Shown here piece after piece: positions 18,766 to 27,385 of a stretch of 64,000 nt of DNA. How positions within the stretch are numbered: position 1 is the stretch's first letter; the number at the start of each line of letters is the position of its first letter. Below the pieces are notes generated by a model, which worked only from the letters and a program-made list of their open reading frames with translations, was not told the DNA's origin and ran no database searches. The DNA is from JBNJFY01 sp051747265 (lineage in GTDB: Bacteria; Bacteroidota; Rhodothermia; Balneolales; Balneolaceae). The translations under genes and the position numbers were made by a program. The stretch covers positions 62,001 to 126,000 of the forward strand of contig JBNJFY010000003.1 in NCBI GenBank assembly GCA_051747265.1, given 5' to 3'.

Positions 18766-19335
18766 ATGTGTACACGCTGTGCATGGGCTAATGGACACGA
18801 ACTCTTACGCGAGTATCATGACAAGGAGTGGGGGGTTCCGGAGTACGATAGCGAAGCTCTATTTCAAAAATTGATGCTGGATGGTATGCAAGCCGGGCTC
18901 AGTTGGCTGACCATCCTTAAAAAGCGAGAAGCACTGAATTACGCCTTTGATCAGTTTGAGCCGGAAGTTTTGGAGCTTTATGACGAAGGGGATGTGCAGC
19001 GATTGATGCAAGATGCTCGTATCATTCGGAATGAGTTAAAAATTCGGGGCGTGATTACCAATGCCCAGAAATATTTAGAGATTCAAGAAGAGGGGTCGTT
19101 CAGCGATTGGCTATGGTCGTTTGTAGATGGAGAGCCTATCCAAAATAACTATGAGAAACAAGCGGAGGTTCCCACGCGTAGTGATCGTGCTCGACGGATG
19201 AGTAAAGCGCTTAAGAAAAGAGGATTCAAATTCGTGGGTCCTACCATCTGTTACGCATTCATGCAAGCAGTAGGGATGGTAAATGATCATGTCAAGGATT
19301 GTTTTAGACATCAAGAAATCCAGGCGATGAGTTAA
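18766..19335 (+). CDS. tag: DNA-3-methyladenine glycosylase I
   Basis: Excises 3-methyladenine from alkylated DNA in base excision repair. The 189 residues carry the family signature: CTRCAW at the N-terminus, YHDKEWGVPEYD (about 18), LFQKLMLDGMQAGLSWLTIL (about 28) and KKREALNYAF, then the C-terminal HVKDCFRH. Cysteine near residue 2-5, the histidine of YHD and the C-terminal HxxxC form the zinc 'snap' of this family. It is convergent with the TPR gene, with only six bases between their stop codons. Confidence 0.95.
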   Translation: MCTRCAWANGHELLREYHDKEWGVPEYDSEALFQKLMLDGMQAGLSWLTILKKREALNYAFDQFEPEVLELYDEGDVQRLMQDARIIRNELKIRGVITNAQKYLEIQEEGSFSDWLWSFVDGEPIQNNYEKQAEVPTRSDRARRMSKALKKRGFKFVGPTICYAFMQAVGMVNDHVKDCFRHQEIQAMS

Positions 19336-19341
19336 TAAGAA

Positions 19342-20166
19342 CTATTTCCGCCTTTTGATCTCAATTTTATGATCAATCAGCTCTTGTGCTAAATCATTAA
19401 GGTGCTCATCCTCTACTTCAAAACCAGTTCGAACAGGCATCTGGATAACTTTTTGCGCATAGTGGTGGGCCTCTTCATGTTGATCCAAAGCTTCTAGAAT
19501 GAGTGCATAGGTATAAAAGTTAGCCGGATGATCTTTGGAAATATCCAATGCCCGTTCCGCTAATTTCTTGCCTTCCGATAACGAGGGCCATCGCAATACC
19601 AAAGGAATTTTTGGCGTGTAATAGTGTACTTGTGCGAGTAGCCGGTATCCGCCGCCACCTTGGTAGGTAGAATCGGTCTCTATCATATCATGAGCTAAGG
19701 TCCGAATTTTAGTAGCGGTACCATTTTTCGCGGCTTTGATGACATTGGTGACTTCTGCCCATTTAGCTAAATTGGCCGCATACCAGTACATAATTCGGGC
19801 ATCCTCGGGATGTTGTTCATGGAGGTCACCTCCCCGGGTACGACCTTCCTGGAACAATTCATATTGGGTGTTGTAATCTTGCGAAGCGTGTACTCCCTTA
19901 AAGTAGATAGACCGCAAGAAGTAATAACCGGCTGCGGCTTTATCCGGGTGTTCCTGAAGCGCTTGACGGAAATAGGAGATGGCCTGCTCTACCTGGGCCG
20001 TATCTGTTGCAATTGAATCGCTCTCCACAATCATTCGTTGTTTAAAGGCTTGAATTCCTTTTTCCAACGGTGTTTGATCAAGCTCCAGCCAATAGGGAAG
20101 AGTAAAAGTGAGCAGGATTACAGGAACTAATAATATTCGAAAGCGTGAAAATAACGCGTCTCTCAT
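19342..20166 (-). CDS. TPR-repeat exported protein
   Basis: A 274-residue protein with an N-terminal hydrophobic segment (about 8-24, no lipobox) that probably anchors it or directs export. The rest is helical with tetratricopeptide-like units, for example ISYFRQALQEHPDKAAAGYYF (as residues 63-83) and ALDISKDHPANFYTYALILEALD-type text near 205-230. TPR proteins are scaffolds; the partner is unknown. It may be co-transcribed with the upstream dus gene, 52 bases away. Confidence 0.65.
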   Translation of the reverse strand: MRDALFSRFRILLVPVILLTFTLPYWLELDQTPLEKGIQAFKQRMIVESDSIATDTAQVEQAISYFRQALQEHPDKAAAGYYFLRSIYFKGVHASQDYNTQYELFQEGRTRGGDLHEQHPEDARIMYWYAANLAKWAEVTNVIKAAKNGTATKIRTLAHDMIETDSTYQGGGGYRLLAQVHYYTPKIPLVLRWPSLSEGKKLAERALDISKDHPANFYTYALILEALDQHEEAHHYAQKVIQMPVRTGFEVEDEHLNDLAQELIDHKIEIKRRK

Positions 20167-20218
20167 CCCAGACCTTTGTTAAGCGTTGTTGGATGACCAT
20201 ATAGCGACCAGCTTACGG

Positions 20219-21211
20219 TTAACTGGCCACGGCAAATAAACTTTGATCCTTAAAATTATAAAGTAATTCTAGGATAGGGTCCATCTCATTTTCTTTCATA
20301 ATGGCCGCCCGCAGTTTTTTTACATTACGTACACCTTTGAGGTACTGACCATAATGTTTTTTCATGATAATCACACCATAGCGCTCACCATGGTGGTCTA
20401 CAGAGGCACGTAATTGATCAGCGCATAGATCTACCCGTTCCTCCAAACTGGGCTCAGGCATTAGTTTGCCCGTTTCCAAATAATGTTTGGTGTGCTCAAA
20501 AATCCAAGGGTTTCCGATTGCGCCACGCCCAATCATTACTCCATCCACACCGGTTTCATCATACATGCGTTTAGCGTCTTGTGGAGTCGTAACATCTCCA
20601 TTACCTATGATGGGAATTTCCAAACCGGGGGTTTCCTTTAAATACTTGAGATATTCCCAACGGGCATCGCCTTTGTATTTTTGATTACGAGTCCGCGCGT
20701 GTACAGTTAAAGCTTTGACGCCGACATTTTGAAGCATCAAGGCTACTTCCCGAATTTTTATCGTACGGTCATCCCATCCCAAGCGGGTTTTTACCGTCAC
20801 CGGCTTATTCTCAACCGCGTCTACAACGGTTCCAGCCATTCGCTCCATCATAGCCAAGTCTCGTAAGCAACCCGCCCCAGCTCCTTTTTTGGCAATCTTA
20901 TACACCGGACAACCGAAATTGATATCCACCACGTCTGGATTATTATGCTCGGCAACTTTAGCAGCTCCTTCCATAGCTTCTTCCCGGCCACCGAAGATTT
21001 GAACCCCCAAAGGACGTTCAATTTCCTGAAAGTCCATTTTATGCAGGGCAACATCCTGATCACGAATGATAGCTTCGGAGCTGATAAATTCTGTGTAGAC
21101 GATATCTGCACCTTTTTTTCGACAAATAACCCGAAACGGAGAATCGGTTACATCCTCCATGGGGGCCAGGAATAACGGTTGTTTTCCTAAGTCAATATCG
21201 CCTATCTGCAT
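20219..21211 (-). CDS. dus: tRNA-dihydrouridine synthase (DusB-like)
   Basis: Flavoenzyme that reduces uridines in the tRNA D-loop. The 330-residue protein begins with the FMN-barrel motif LFLAPMEDVTDSPFRVICRK (about 15), continues with GVQIFGG (about 69), the catalytic-cysteine segment VDINFGCPVYKIAKKGAGAG (about 94), the barrel strands TVKTRLGWDD and LTVHARTRNQKY, IPIIGNGDV (about 195) and VMIGRGAIGNPWIFEHTK (about 220), and ends in the helical tRNA-binding domain. Closest by eye to DusB. It is divergent from fbaB. Confidence 0.93.
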   Translation of the reverse strand: MQIGDIDLGKQPLFLAPMEDVTDSPFRVICRKKGADIVYTEFISSEAIIRDQDVALHKMDFQEIERPLGVQIFGGREEAMEGAAKVAEHNNPDVVDINFGCPVYKIAKKGAGAGCLRDLAMMERMAGTVVDAVENKPVTVKTRLGWDDRTIKIREVALMLQNVGVKALTVHARTRNQKYKGDARWEYLKYLKETPGLEIPIIGNGDVTTPQDAKRMYDETGVDGVMIGRGAIGNPWIFEHTKHYLETGKLMPEPSLEERVDLCADQLRASVDHHGERYGVIIMKKHYGQYLKGVRNVKKLRAAIMKENEMDPILELLYNFKDQSLFAVAS

Positions 21212-21393
21212 AATGGTTGTATTAAATGGGATTCCGAGTAAAATAACCGCCTAAAATAAGAAAGTGAACGCAAAGCCTCAGTTGATTTGTAAGGGATATT
21301 GGATTCGACGAGTCAAATTTAGTCATTTAACGGCATTTCCTGTATATTCTTGCCGTTAATTTCCATTTAATTCATAACGTTAAGCAATAAATC

Positions 21394-21398
21394 AGGAG
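21394..21398 (+). promoter_or_regulatory. Ribosome binding site deciding the fbaB start
   Basis: AGGAG ends six bases before the ATG at 21405. An in-frame TTG at 21399 would leave no spacing, so the ATG is the real start. Confidence 0.7.
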
Positions 21399-21404
21399 TT
21401 GCGC

Positions 21405-22478
21405 ATGGCACTCGATAAAATGAGTATTGAAGAGTTGTTAGGGGATGATGCTGATAGTTTACTCAATCATACCTGTGAAACGATTGATAAAAGCAGATTA
21501 CATATACCGGGTCCGGATTTTGTAGATCGGGTCTGGAAAGAATCAGATCGCAACAACAGGGTTTTGCGCAACCTGCAAGCGATATTGAACAATGGTCGGC
21601 TTGGCGGAACGGGGTACGTTTCCATCCTTCCCGTAGATCAGGGAATTGAGCACTCGGGTGGGGCGTCCTTTGCTCCCAATCCAGACTATTTTGATCCAGA
21701 GCATATTTTGAATCTAGCCATTGAGGGCGGATGCAACGCAGTGGCTTCTACATTTGGTGTGCTCGGGGCGGTATCGCGTAAATATGCCCATAAGATTCCA
21801 TTTATTGTGAAATTGAATCACAATGAACTGCTCTCTTATCCAAATCACTATGATCAGGTTCTATTTGGTACCATAGAGCAGGCGTTCAATATGGGGGCGG
21901 TTGGTGTAGGAGCAACCATTTATTTTGGATCCGAAGAGTCCAATCGTCAGATACAGGAAATTTCCGAAGCGTTTTCTTACGCTCATGAATTAGGTATGAC
22001 TACTGTATTGTGGTGTTACCTACGAAACTCTGCCTTCAAGATAGATGGCGAAGATTATCACTCCTCCGCCGACTTGACCGGACAGGCTAACCACATTGGA
22101 GTAACCGTAGGCGCTGACATCGTCAAGCAGAAGCTTCCACAATTGAATGGCGGATACAAAGCCATGAACGAGAAAGAGAAGTTTGGCAAGTTTGATGAGA
22201 AAATGTACTCCGAACTTACTACCGATCATCCCATTGATCTGTGCCGTTACCAAGTAGCCAATAGTTACATGGGGCGATGTGGACTGATTAATTCAGGTGG
22301 TGCTTCCGGAGCAAACGATTTTGCCGAAGTGGTAAAAACCGCGGTGATCAATAAGCGTGCCGGTGGTATGGGACTCATTACGGGCCGCAAAGCGTTCCAG
22401 CGTCCATTGGATGAAGGCGTTAAAATCTTAAACTTTATCCAGGATGTATATTTGAACGATGATATTACCATTGCCTAA
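21405..22478 (+). CDS. fbaB: Fructose-bisphosphate aldolase, class I (FbaB/DhnA type)
   Basis: Schiff-base aldolase of glycolysis and gluconeogenesis, splitting fructose 1,6-bisphosphate. The 357 residues match the prokaryotic class I family (about 350 aa): YVSILPVDQGIEHSGGASFAPNP (as residues 67-89), the lysine strand FIVKLNHNE (about 131), and a C-terminal phosphate-binding part INSGGASGANDFAEVV and GLITGRKAFQRP. The AGGAG at 21394 sets the start. A strong terminator follows 33 bases downstream, so it is probably monocistronic. pfkA for the preceding step is at 56.5 kb. Confidence 0.95.
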   Translation: MALDKMSIEELLGDDADSLLNHTCETIDKSRLHIPGPDFVDRVWKESDRNNRVLRNLQAILNNGRLGGTGYVSILPVDQGIEHSGGASFAPNPDYFDPEHILNLAIEGGCNAVASTFGVLGAVSRKYAHKIPFIVKLNHNELLSYPNHYDQVLFGTIEQAFNMGAVGVGATIYFGSEESNRQIQEISEAFSYAHELGMTTVLWCYLRNSAFKIDGEDYHSSADLTGQANHIGVTVGADIVKQKLPQLNGGYKAMNEKEKFGKFDEKMYSELTTDHPIDLCRYQVANSYMGRCGLINSGGASGANDFAEVVKTAVINKRAGGMGLITGRKAFQRPLDEGVKILNFIQDVYLNDDITIA

Positions 22479-22511
22479 GGCAACAATATTCTAATTGATT
22501 CGTACTCTTTG

Positions 22512-22550
22512 CGGGCCTTGCAGTTTAATTCTGTAAGGCCCGTTCTTTTT
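22512..22550 (+). terminator. Rho-independent terminator after fbaB
   Basis: CGGGCCTTGCAG (22512-22523) pairs with CTGTAAGGCCCG (22531-22542), one G-T pair, 7-base loop, followed by TTCTTTTT. Confidence 0.85.
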
Positions 22551-22569
22551 CTGTAACAATTATCGAATC

Positions 22570-23616
22570 GTGCAGTCACAATCAGCAGAAAAAAAAACAA
22601 CCTCCCAGTTCTTCTCTTGGAAGTATCTGGTAATCTCTCTACTGCTCAGCCTTACCAGTATGGCGGTAGTGGTGTATCTTACTTATGATCCTGAAGTTTG
22701 GAACTACCTGAAACCCAAACGATTTCCCGGATTGGTCATCGCCATTGCAGTGAGTTTGTTGCGAATCTGGTTTCAGGCCGGGAAAGTGCGATTTTTGGCC
22801 GATCGGGAATTGAGCTGGCTGCAATCTTTTCGGATAGTACTCAGCTGGGATTTTACCTCCTCAGTAACGCCATCTACCGTAGGTGGTGCACCAATGGCTA
22901 CTTACGCAATGACCAAAGAGGGCATACCAGCCGGTAAGTCTAGCGCGATTATGATATATAGCGTGCTTACTGATCAAATTTGGTACGCTCTAACCATACC
23001 TTTATTAATCGTGATAGGATTCTATCTACCGGTAATACCACAAAATATTGGCTGGGTGGGTGAATCAACTATGTTTCTAATTTACCTGGCCTTATTGAGT
23101 TATGCAGGTTTGTTGGCCTATGGCGTTTTCATCAATCCAGCTAGTATCAAGAAGGGGGTAAATATCATATTTCGGCTGCCTCTGCTTCGACGTTACGCCG
23201 AAAAGGTAGATGAAGAAACCGATAATTTAGTGATCTATGCTTATGAGCTGCGCCGTAAGCCGCTACGTTTTTTGATGAAAGCCATGGGGTTGACTGCCCT
23301 CACTTGGTTAGCTCGGATTTGGTTACCTACCATCGTGGTTCTCAGTATGCTGCCCGCCGATGTCCTGCTTTCTTTTTTGCGAAGTATGTCCATGAACTAC
23401 GCGTTTCTGGTGATGCCAACTCCCGGGGGAAGTGGAGGCGTGGAAGGGTTGTTTGCAATCTTTCAGGGACCACTAATTGATAAAAAAGTATTTATTGGGA
23501 TATCGGTGTTCTTATGGCGAGTAATCAGTTATTACATTAGTATTGGGTTGGGGATGATGGCTACGACTTGGTATATCAATCAATCAGTAGTAGAAAAAGC
23601 AGAACAAGCTTCATAG
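22570..23616 (+). CDS. UPF0104/AglD-like flippase-family membrane protein
   Basis: A 348-residue multi-pass membrane protein of the lysylphosphatidylglycerol-synthase TM-region family (UPF0104). About eight hydrophobic segments are visible, plus the family's GGAPMATYAMTKEG (about 100) and the late PTPGGSGGVEGLF (about 285), which is the most diagnostic motif. Members are thought to move or synthesise lipids or lipid-linked sugars; the substrate is unknown. The start is a GTG at 22570; the next Met lies inside the first TM segment. It directly precedes radA. Confidence 0.8.
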   Translation: MQSQSAEKKTTSQFFSWKYLVISLLLSLTSMAVVVYLTYDPEVWNYLKPKRFPGLVIAIAVSLLRIWFQAGKVRFLADRELSWLQSFRIVLSWDFTSSVTPSTVGGAPMATYAMTKEGIPAGKSSAIMIYSVLTDQIWYALTIPLLIVIGFYLPVIPQNIGWVGESTMFLIYLALLSYAGLLAYGVFINPASIKKGVNIIFRLPLLRRYAEKVDEETDNLVIYAYELRRKPLRFLMKAMGLTALTWLARIWLPTIVVLSMLPADVLLSFLRSMSMNYAFLVMPTPGGSGGVEGLFAIFQGPLIDKKVFIGISVFLWRVISYYISIGLGMMATTWYINQSVVEKAEQAS

Positions 23617-23642
23617 TGGTCAAGTAGTAATCGTTATTGGAT

Positions 23643-25007
23643 ATGGCAAAAAAACGCATTCAATTTGTTTGTGACAATTGTGGACATACCACCACAAAGT
23701 GGATGGGAAATTGTCCCAGTTGTGGTGAATGGCACACCTTTAGAGAAGTTGAAGTTGAGAAAAATAGCTCTTCAACCAAGCATAAAGCTAAACTGGATGG
23801 GTCTACTCAAGTGGCCGCTCCCCAGCCCTTAAACGATGTGACCTATGAAGAGGAGGTCCGTTTCCATTCTAGAATATCTGAACTGGACCGTGTATTGGGC
23901 GGTGGATTTATGCCCGGTGCGTTTATCTTGCTGGGTGGGGATCCGGGAGTAGGTAAGAGTACGCTAACTTTACAAATTGCTCGATCCAATCCGCGATTAA
24001 ATATTCTGTATTGTTCCGGGGAGGAATCAGCATCGCAGATTAAGCAACGCGCCGAGCGTCTGGATGTTCACTCCCCGAATCTAAAAATCTTTACGGACAC
24101 TGATCTCAGTAATATTCTGGATGCCGCGCGTAAGGAACGCCCGGATCTATTGATTGTGGATTCGATCCAAACGGTGTATCGAACTGAGCTGACTAGTATG
24201 CCGGGTAGTATCCAGCAGATTCGGGAATGCTCGGGTATGCTGCAGCAGCTGGCCAAGAAAGAGGGCATTACCACCATGATCATTGGTCATGTGACCAAAG
24301 AAGGTGATTTAGCCGGGCCCAGAATGTTGGAGCACATGGTGGATACGGTTCTGCAATTTGAAGGGGATAAAAATTACTCTTTCCGTTTGTTGCGTACCCT
24401 GAAAAATCGATTTGGACCGGCTCAGGAAGTGGGCGTATTCGAAATGGCGGGCGATGGGCTTACGGATGTTACCAATCCATCACAGCTGTTTTTAAGCAAA
24501 CATTCCAAGCAAGTGAGTGGAAATGCAGTGGCCTGTACTATAGAGGGTTCCCGCCCGCTATTGGTGGAGGTTCAAGCGTTGGTTACAGCCAGCAATTATG
24601 GGGTACCACAGCGCACAGCCAGTGGATACGATCATAAGCGTTTATCACTACTATTGGCGGTACTTGAGAAGCGCGGGGGGTATCAATTTTCTGGACAGGA
24701 TGTGTATCTGAATATAGCCGGAGGTATTAAACTGCAAGATCCAGCTGGCGATTTGAGTGTGGCTTGTGCCTTGGTATCCAGCCTGAGAGAGGATCCGGTT
24801 CCTAGAAATACGGTGATGCTGGGCGAAATCGGATTAGGGGCAGAAATCCGGGCGGTTTCCAAAATGGACCAACGCTTGAATGAAATTCATAAAATGGGAT
24901 TCAAACGAACGATCATTCCTTCAGTGCAGCAATATAAGGGCAAAAAGCACGAGCTGGAGATTGATGAGGCGGAGTCGTTACTTGAGGCCATAGAAAAAGC
25001 CTTGTAA
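23643..25007 (+). CDS. radA: DNA repair protein RadA
   Basis: RecA-like DnaB-type helicase that extends recombination branches. The 454 residues show the N-terminal zinc finger (Cys 10, 13, 24, 27), the RecA core with Walker A GGDPGVGKST (about 101), the RadA-specific KNRFG motif (LKNRFGPAQEVGVFEM, about 250) and a C-terminal Lon-protease-like domain (about 290-450, GVPQRTASGYDHKRLSLLLA). The ATG at 23643 is chosen over the TTG two codons earlier. Length matches E. coli RadA. Confidence 0.97.
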   Translation: MAKKRIQFVCDNCGHTTTKWMGNCPSCGEWHTFREVEVEKNSSSTKHKAKLDGSTQVAAPQPLNDVTYEEEVRFHSRISELDRVLGGGFMPGAFILLGGDPGVGKSTLTLQIARSNPRLNILYCSGEESASQIKQRAERLDVHSPNLKIFTDTDLSNILDAARKERPDLLIVDSIQTVYRTELTSMPGSIQQIRECSGMLQQLAKKEGITTMIIGHVTKEGDLAGPRMLEHMVDTVLQFEGDKNYSFRLLRTLKNRFGPAQEVGVFEMAGDGLTDVTNPSQLFLSKHSKQVSGNAVACTIEGSRPLLVEVQALVTASNYGVPQRTASGYDHKRLSLLLAVLEKRGGYQFSGQDVYLNIAGGIKLQDPAGDLSVACALVSSLREDPVPRNTVMLGEIGLGAEIRAVSKMDQRLNEIHKMGFKRTIIPSVQQYKGKKHELEIDEAESLLEAIEKAL

Positions 25008-25028
25008 TCACGAGGATCACAAGGCTTT
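24994..25028 (-). terminator. Terminator for the minus-strand rpsU transcript
   Basis: AAAGCCTTGT (24996-25005) and ACAAGGCTTT (25019-25028) form a perfect 10-bp stem. Read on the minus strand the stem runs straight into TTTTT (plus-strand A-run at 24994-24998), so it suits rpsU. It overlaps the last codons of radA and may also end that transcript. Confidence 0.6.
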
Positions 25029-25043
25029 CAAGTTCTTTCAGTA

Positions 25044-25067
25044 CATCTGAAGGTGAAACTTCAGATG
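25044..25067. other. Perfect 9-bp hairpin between radA and rpsU
   Basis: CATCTGAAG (25044-25052) pairs with CTTCAGATG (25059-25067) around a 6-base loop. No T-run follows on either strand, so it is either a 3'-end stabiliser or an auxiliary stop. Confidence 0.45.
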
Positions 25068-25098
25068 GTCAAAATAACTACGAATCGAGCAATACTAA

Positions 25099-25293
25099 TT
25101 AGTAATTGTCTCGCTGACGGCGACGCTCTTCGCGAATACTTTTCTTCAACGCTTCACGTCGTTCTTCAGAAGGTTTGGTATACTGCTGATTGTCGCGGTA
25201 TTCATTCAGAATTCGAGAGCGGGTAACCAGTTTCTTAAAACGGTTAATTGCTCGATCGATGCTTTCGTTATCTTTGACTTCTACTCCGATCAT
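25099..25293 (-). CDS. rpsU: 30S ribosomal protein S21
   Basis: A 64-residue basic protein: MIGVEVKDNESIDRAINRFK, then the KKLVTRSRILNEYRDNQQY region and an arginine-rich tail REERRRQRDNY. This is the typical S21 sequence, helping to start translation at the 30S platform. Followed on its strand by two hairpins. The next upstream minus-strand gene is 105 bases away. Confidence 0.92.
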   Translation of the reverse strand: MIGVEVKDNESIDRAINRFKKLVTRSRILNEYRDNQQYTKPSEERREALKKSIREERRRQRDNY

Positions 25294-25398
25294 AAAAGAT
25301 CCGAACTTCCTTTCATTTAGATAGTAATTGATTCGTAGTCACCCAATATAACTGATTGATAACTAAAATGGTATTCAAAATTTTGAAATCCTTCTTGG

Positions 25399-26250
25399 TC
25401 AGTTAAAGCGGTGAAAAGCGTTGATCTTAAACTGATTGGGCAACTCATAATCCCCGATCCCTAACCCAAACAAGGCGTAATCATACCAGCTGGGATCTTC
25501 AGGTTTTAGTTGACGCAATCGTGAAGTGAGTTCAACCACTGCTTTCCAGTCGTTGGATTTTCGGGTTAGCAAGCCCATTCGGCGTGCGTGACGAGCCACA
25601 TGAACATCCAGCGGGATGTATAATTCGGCGGGATCCATAAAGTTCATGATTCCCGGATCCACGGGGCTTTCTTTGCGAATACACCAGCGCAGGTACAAGT
25701 AGAGCCGTTTACAAGAAGAATTTTTATCAACGTTGGATATATGCTTGTACGTTCGCTTTGGTGTTTCGGGGTAAGGAGCGAAAAATTTGTGATGAAATAC
25801 GCTCATCAAAGGGCGATTATGAATCTGAGCTTGTTGGTAGCAATGAGCCCAAAATTGTTCGAAGGTTCCAAAGCGGTGTAAATGAGCCTGTAGGTTTTTA
25901 ACCAGCCAGTGCACGTCAATGGGTTTAAAAGTGCGGTGTTTGAAACCTTGCCATACTGCTCGGTCGCGCTCAGAATAGTGACCAATGAATGCCGCCGGTT
26001 GATGATTCATGCGCTCCAGTAGATCTTCAACCTTATTGATTACGATATCTCGTCGTCCCCAGGCCATAATGGCAGCGAAAAATCCAGCCAACGCCATATC
26101 GTTTTGATCCTCGTAGGCGTGCATAAACAACACCGGATCGCGTTCAATATAGGAGGATACTTCTACCGTTTTTCCTATTCGATCCAGTAAGGGTTTGAGC
26201 TTGCTCAAGTTTTGATCGGAAATGCGCCTAAGTGCATTGCGCTTGGCCAT
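25399..26250 (-). CDS. TIGR02757/DUF2400 family protein
   Basis: A 283-residue protein of a conserved family of unknown function common in Bacteroidota and Spirochaetes. Typical stretches are DPVLFMHAYEDQNDMALAGF (as residues 39-58), AFIGHYSERDRAVWQGFKHRTF, and CKRLYLYLRWCIRKESPVDPG (as residues 180-200), followed by LYIPLDVHVARHARRMGLL. The pattern resembles helix-hairpin-helix base-excision glycosylases, and it sits 5 bases downstream of mutY, so a DNA repair role is a reasonable guess but unproven. Confidence 0.8.
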   Translation of the reverse strand: MAKRNALRRISDQNLSKLKPLLDRIGKTVEVSSYIERDPVLFMHAYEDQNDMALAGFFAAIMAWGRRDIVINKVEDLLERMNHQPAAFIGHYSERDRAVWQGFKHRTFKPIDVHWLVKNLQAHLHRFGTFEQFWAHCYQQAQIHNRPLMSVFHHKFFAPYPETPKRTYKHISNVDKNSSCKRLYLYLRWCIRKESPVDPGIMNFMDPAELYIPLDVHVARHARRMGLLTRKSNDWKAVVELTSRLRQLKPEDPSWYDYALFGLGIGDYELPNQFKINAFHRFN

Positions 26251-26255
26251 GGAAA

Positions 26256-27344
26256 TTAAATATTGAGTTCAACTTGACCACCTTGAACCAGCGTTTCGGT
26301 TAGCTTGCGATTGGCTTTTGGGAATGGGTAATCATCTAATTCATCGATAGCCACCCAACGAACTTCCTGGCTGGCATCAGGGGTGGGATCTCCATCAATC
26401 AACGAACAGAAATATGCGTGAAGAGTAATCTTGAAATGGGAATAGGAGTGATTGAGAGACATGATTTTTGATTGAACCTCTACCACAATGCCCAGCTCTT
26501 CCTTTAACTCCCGTTTTACCGCCTCTTGTAAGGTTTCGCCCTTTTCTTGCTTTCCCCCGGGAAATTCCCACATTCCACCTAGCATGGCATCATCCGGACG
26601 AAGCGCGATCAGCACTTTGTCATCCTCATCTTTCACCACGCCCACTGCAATCTGATGATGTGGCCGTTTCTTGGCAGGAGATTTATAGGGAATTTGATCA
26701 GTTTGAACCGTTTTATAGGCGGTGCAATGTTCCTGTAGTGGGCAGTTTTCGCAGTCTGGATTGGAAGGGGTACATACGGTAGCTCCCAGTTCCATAACCG
26801 CTTGGTTAAAGTCACCGCAGCGTTCCGGATCTAGCCAGTTATCGGCAAATTCCTGGACTTCATTTTTAATCGTGGTCTTTCGGATGTCGCCAGTGTTACC
26901 CATCAGGCGGGTGATTACACGCAACACATTACCGTCTACAACTGCATGAGGCTTGTTGAACGCTATACTCAGCACTGCGGCAGCTGTGTACGGGCCTATT
27001 CCTTTGAGTTGGGTGATCTCATCATAGGTATCCGGGATGCTACCGTCGAATTCATTCACTACTGTTTGGGCGGCATGATGCATATTTCTGGCCCGGCTGT
27101 AATAGCCCAATCCTTCCCATACTTTTAGCACTTCTTGCTGATCAGCTTTCGCTAGATCCTCCACAGTTGGAAAATGCTCAATAAACCGGAGAAAATATGG
27201 TGTAGCTTGATCTACCCGGGTTTGCTGGAGCATGATTTCGGAAACCCAGGTGAAGTAAGAGTTGTCGATATCACGCCAGGGAAGCTCGCGCTTAGCTTGA
27301 TCATACCAACGAAGCAGTTGGTTTCGGGCTTTTACAAAATCCAA
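26256..27344 (-). CDS. mutY: A/G-specific adenine glycosylase MutY
   Basis: Removes adenine mispaired with 8-oxoguanine. The 362 residues show MLQQTRVDQATPYF (about 38), the helix-hairpin-helix LKGIGPYTAAAVLSIAFN (about 112), the catalytic aspartate in AVVDGNVLRV (about 134), the [4Fe-4S] ligands in the C-x6-C-x2-C-x5-C spacing (CTPSNPDCENCPLQEHC, about 193-209) and a C-terminal NUDIX-like 8-oxoG-reading domain (GGKQEKGETLQEAVKRELKE, about 277). The start is TTG at 27344; no ATG lies before the conserved LLRWYDQAKRELPWR segment. Probably one operon with the TIGR02757 gene. Confidence 0.95.
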   Translation of the reverse strand: MDFVKARNQLLRWYDQAKRELPWRDIDNSYFTWVSEIMLQQTRVDQATPYFLRFIEHFPTVEDLAKADQQEVLKVWEGLGYYSRARNMHHAAQTVVNEFDGSIPDTYDEITQLKGIGPYTAAAVLSIAFNKPHAVVDGNVLRVITRLMGNTGDIRKTTIKNEVQEFADNWLDPERCGDFNQAVMELGATVCTPSNPDCENCPLQEHCTAYKTVQTDQIPYKSPAKKRPHHQIAVGVVKDEDDKVLIALRPDDAMLGGMWEFPGGKQEKGETLQEAVKRELKEELGIVVEVQSKIMSLNHSYSHFKITLHAYFCSLIDGDPTPDASQEVRWVAIDELDDYPFPKANRKLTETLVQGGQVELNI

Positions 27345-27385
27345 GTGAAGTGAAGGTTGAGTTAGCTATTATTCTTAGCGGCTAT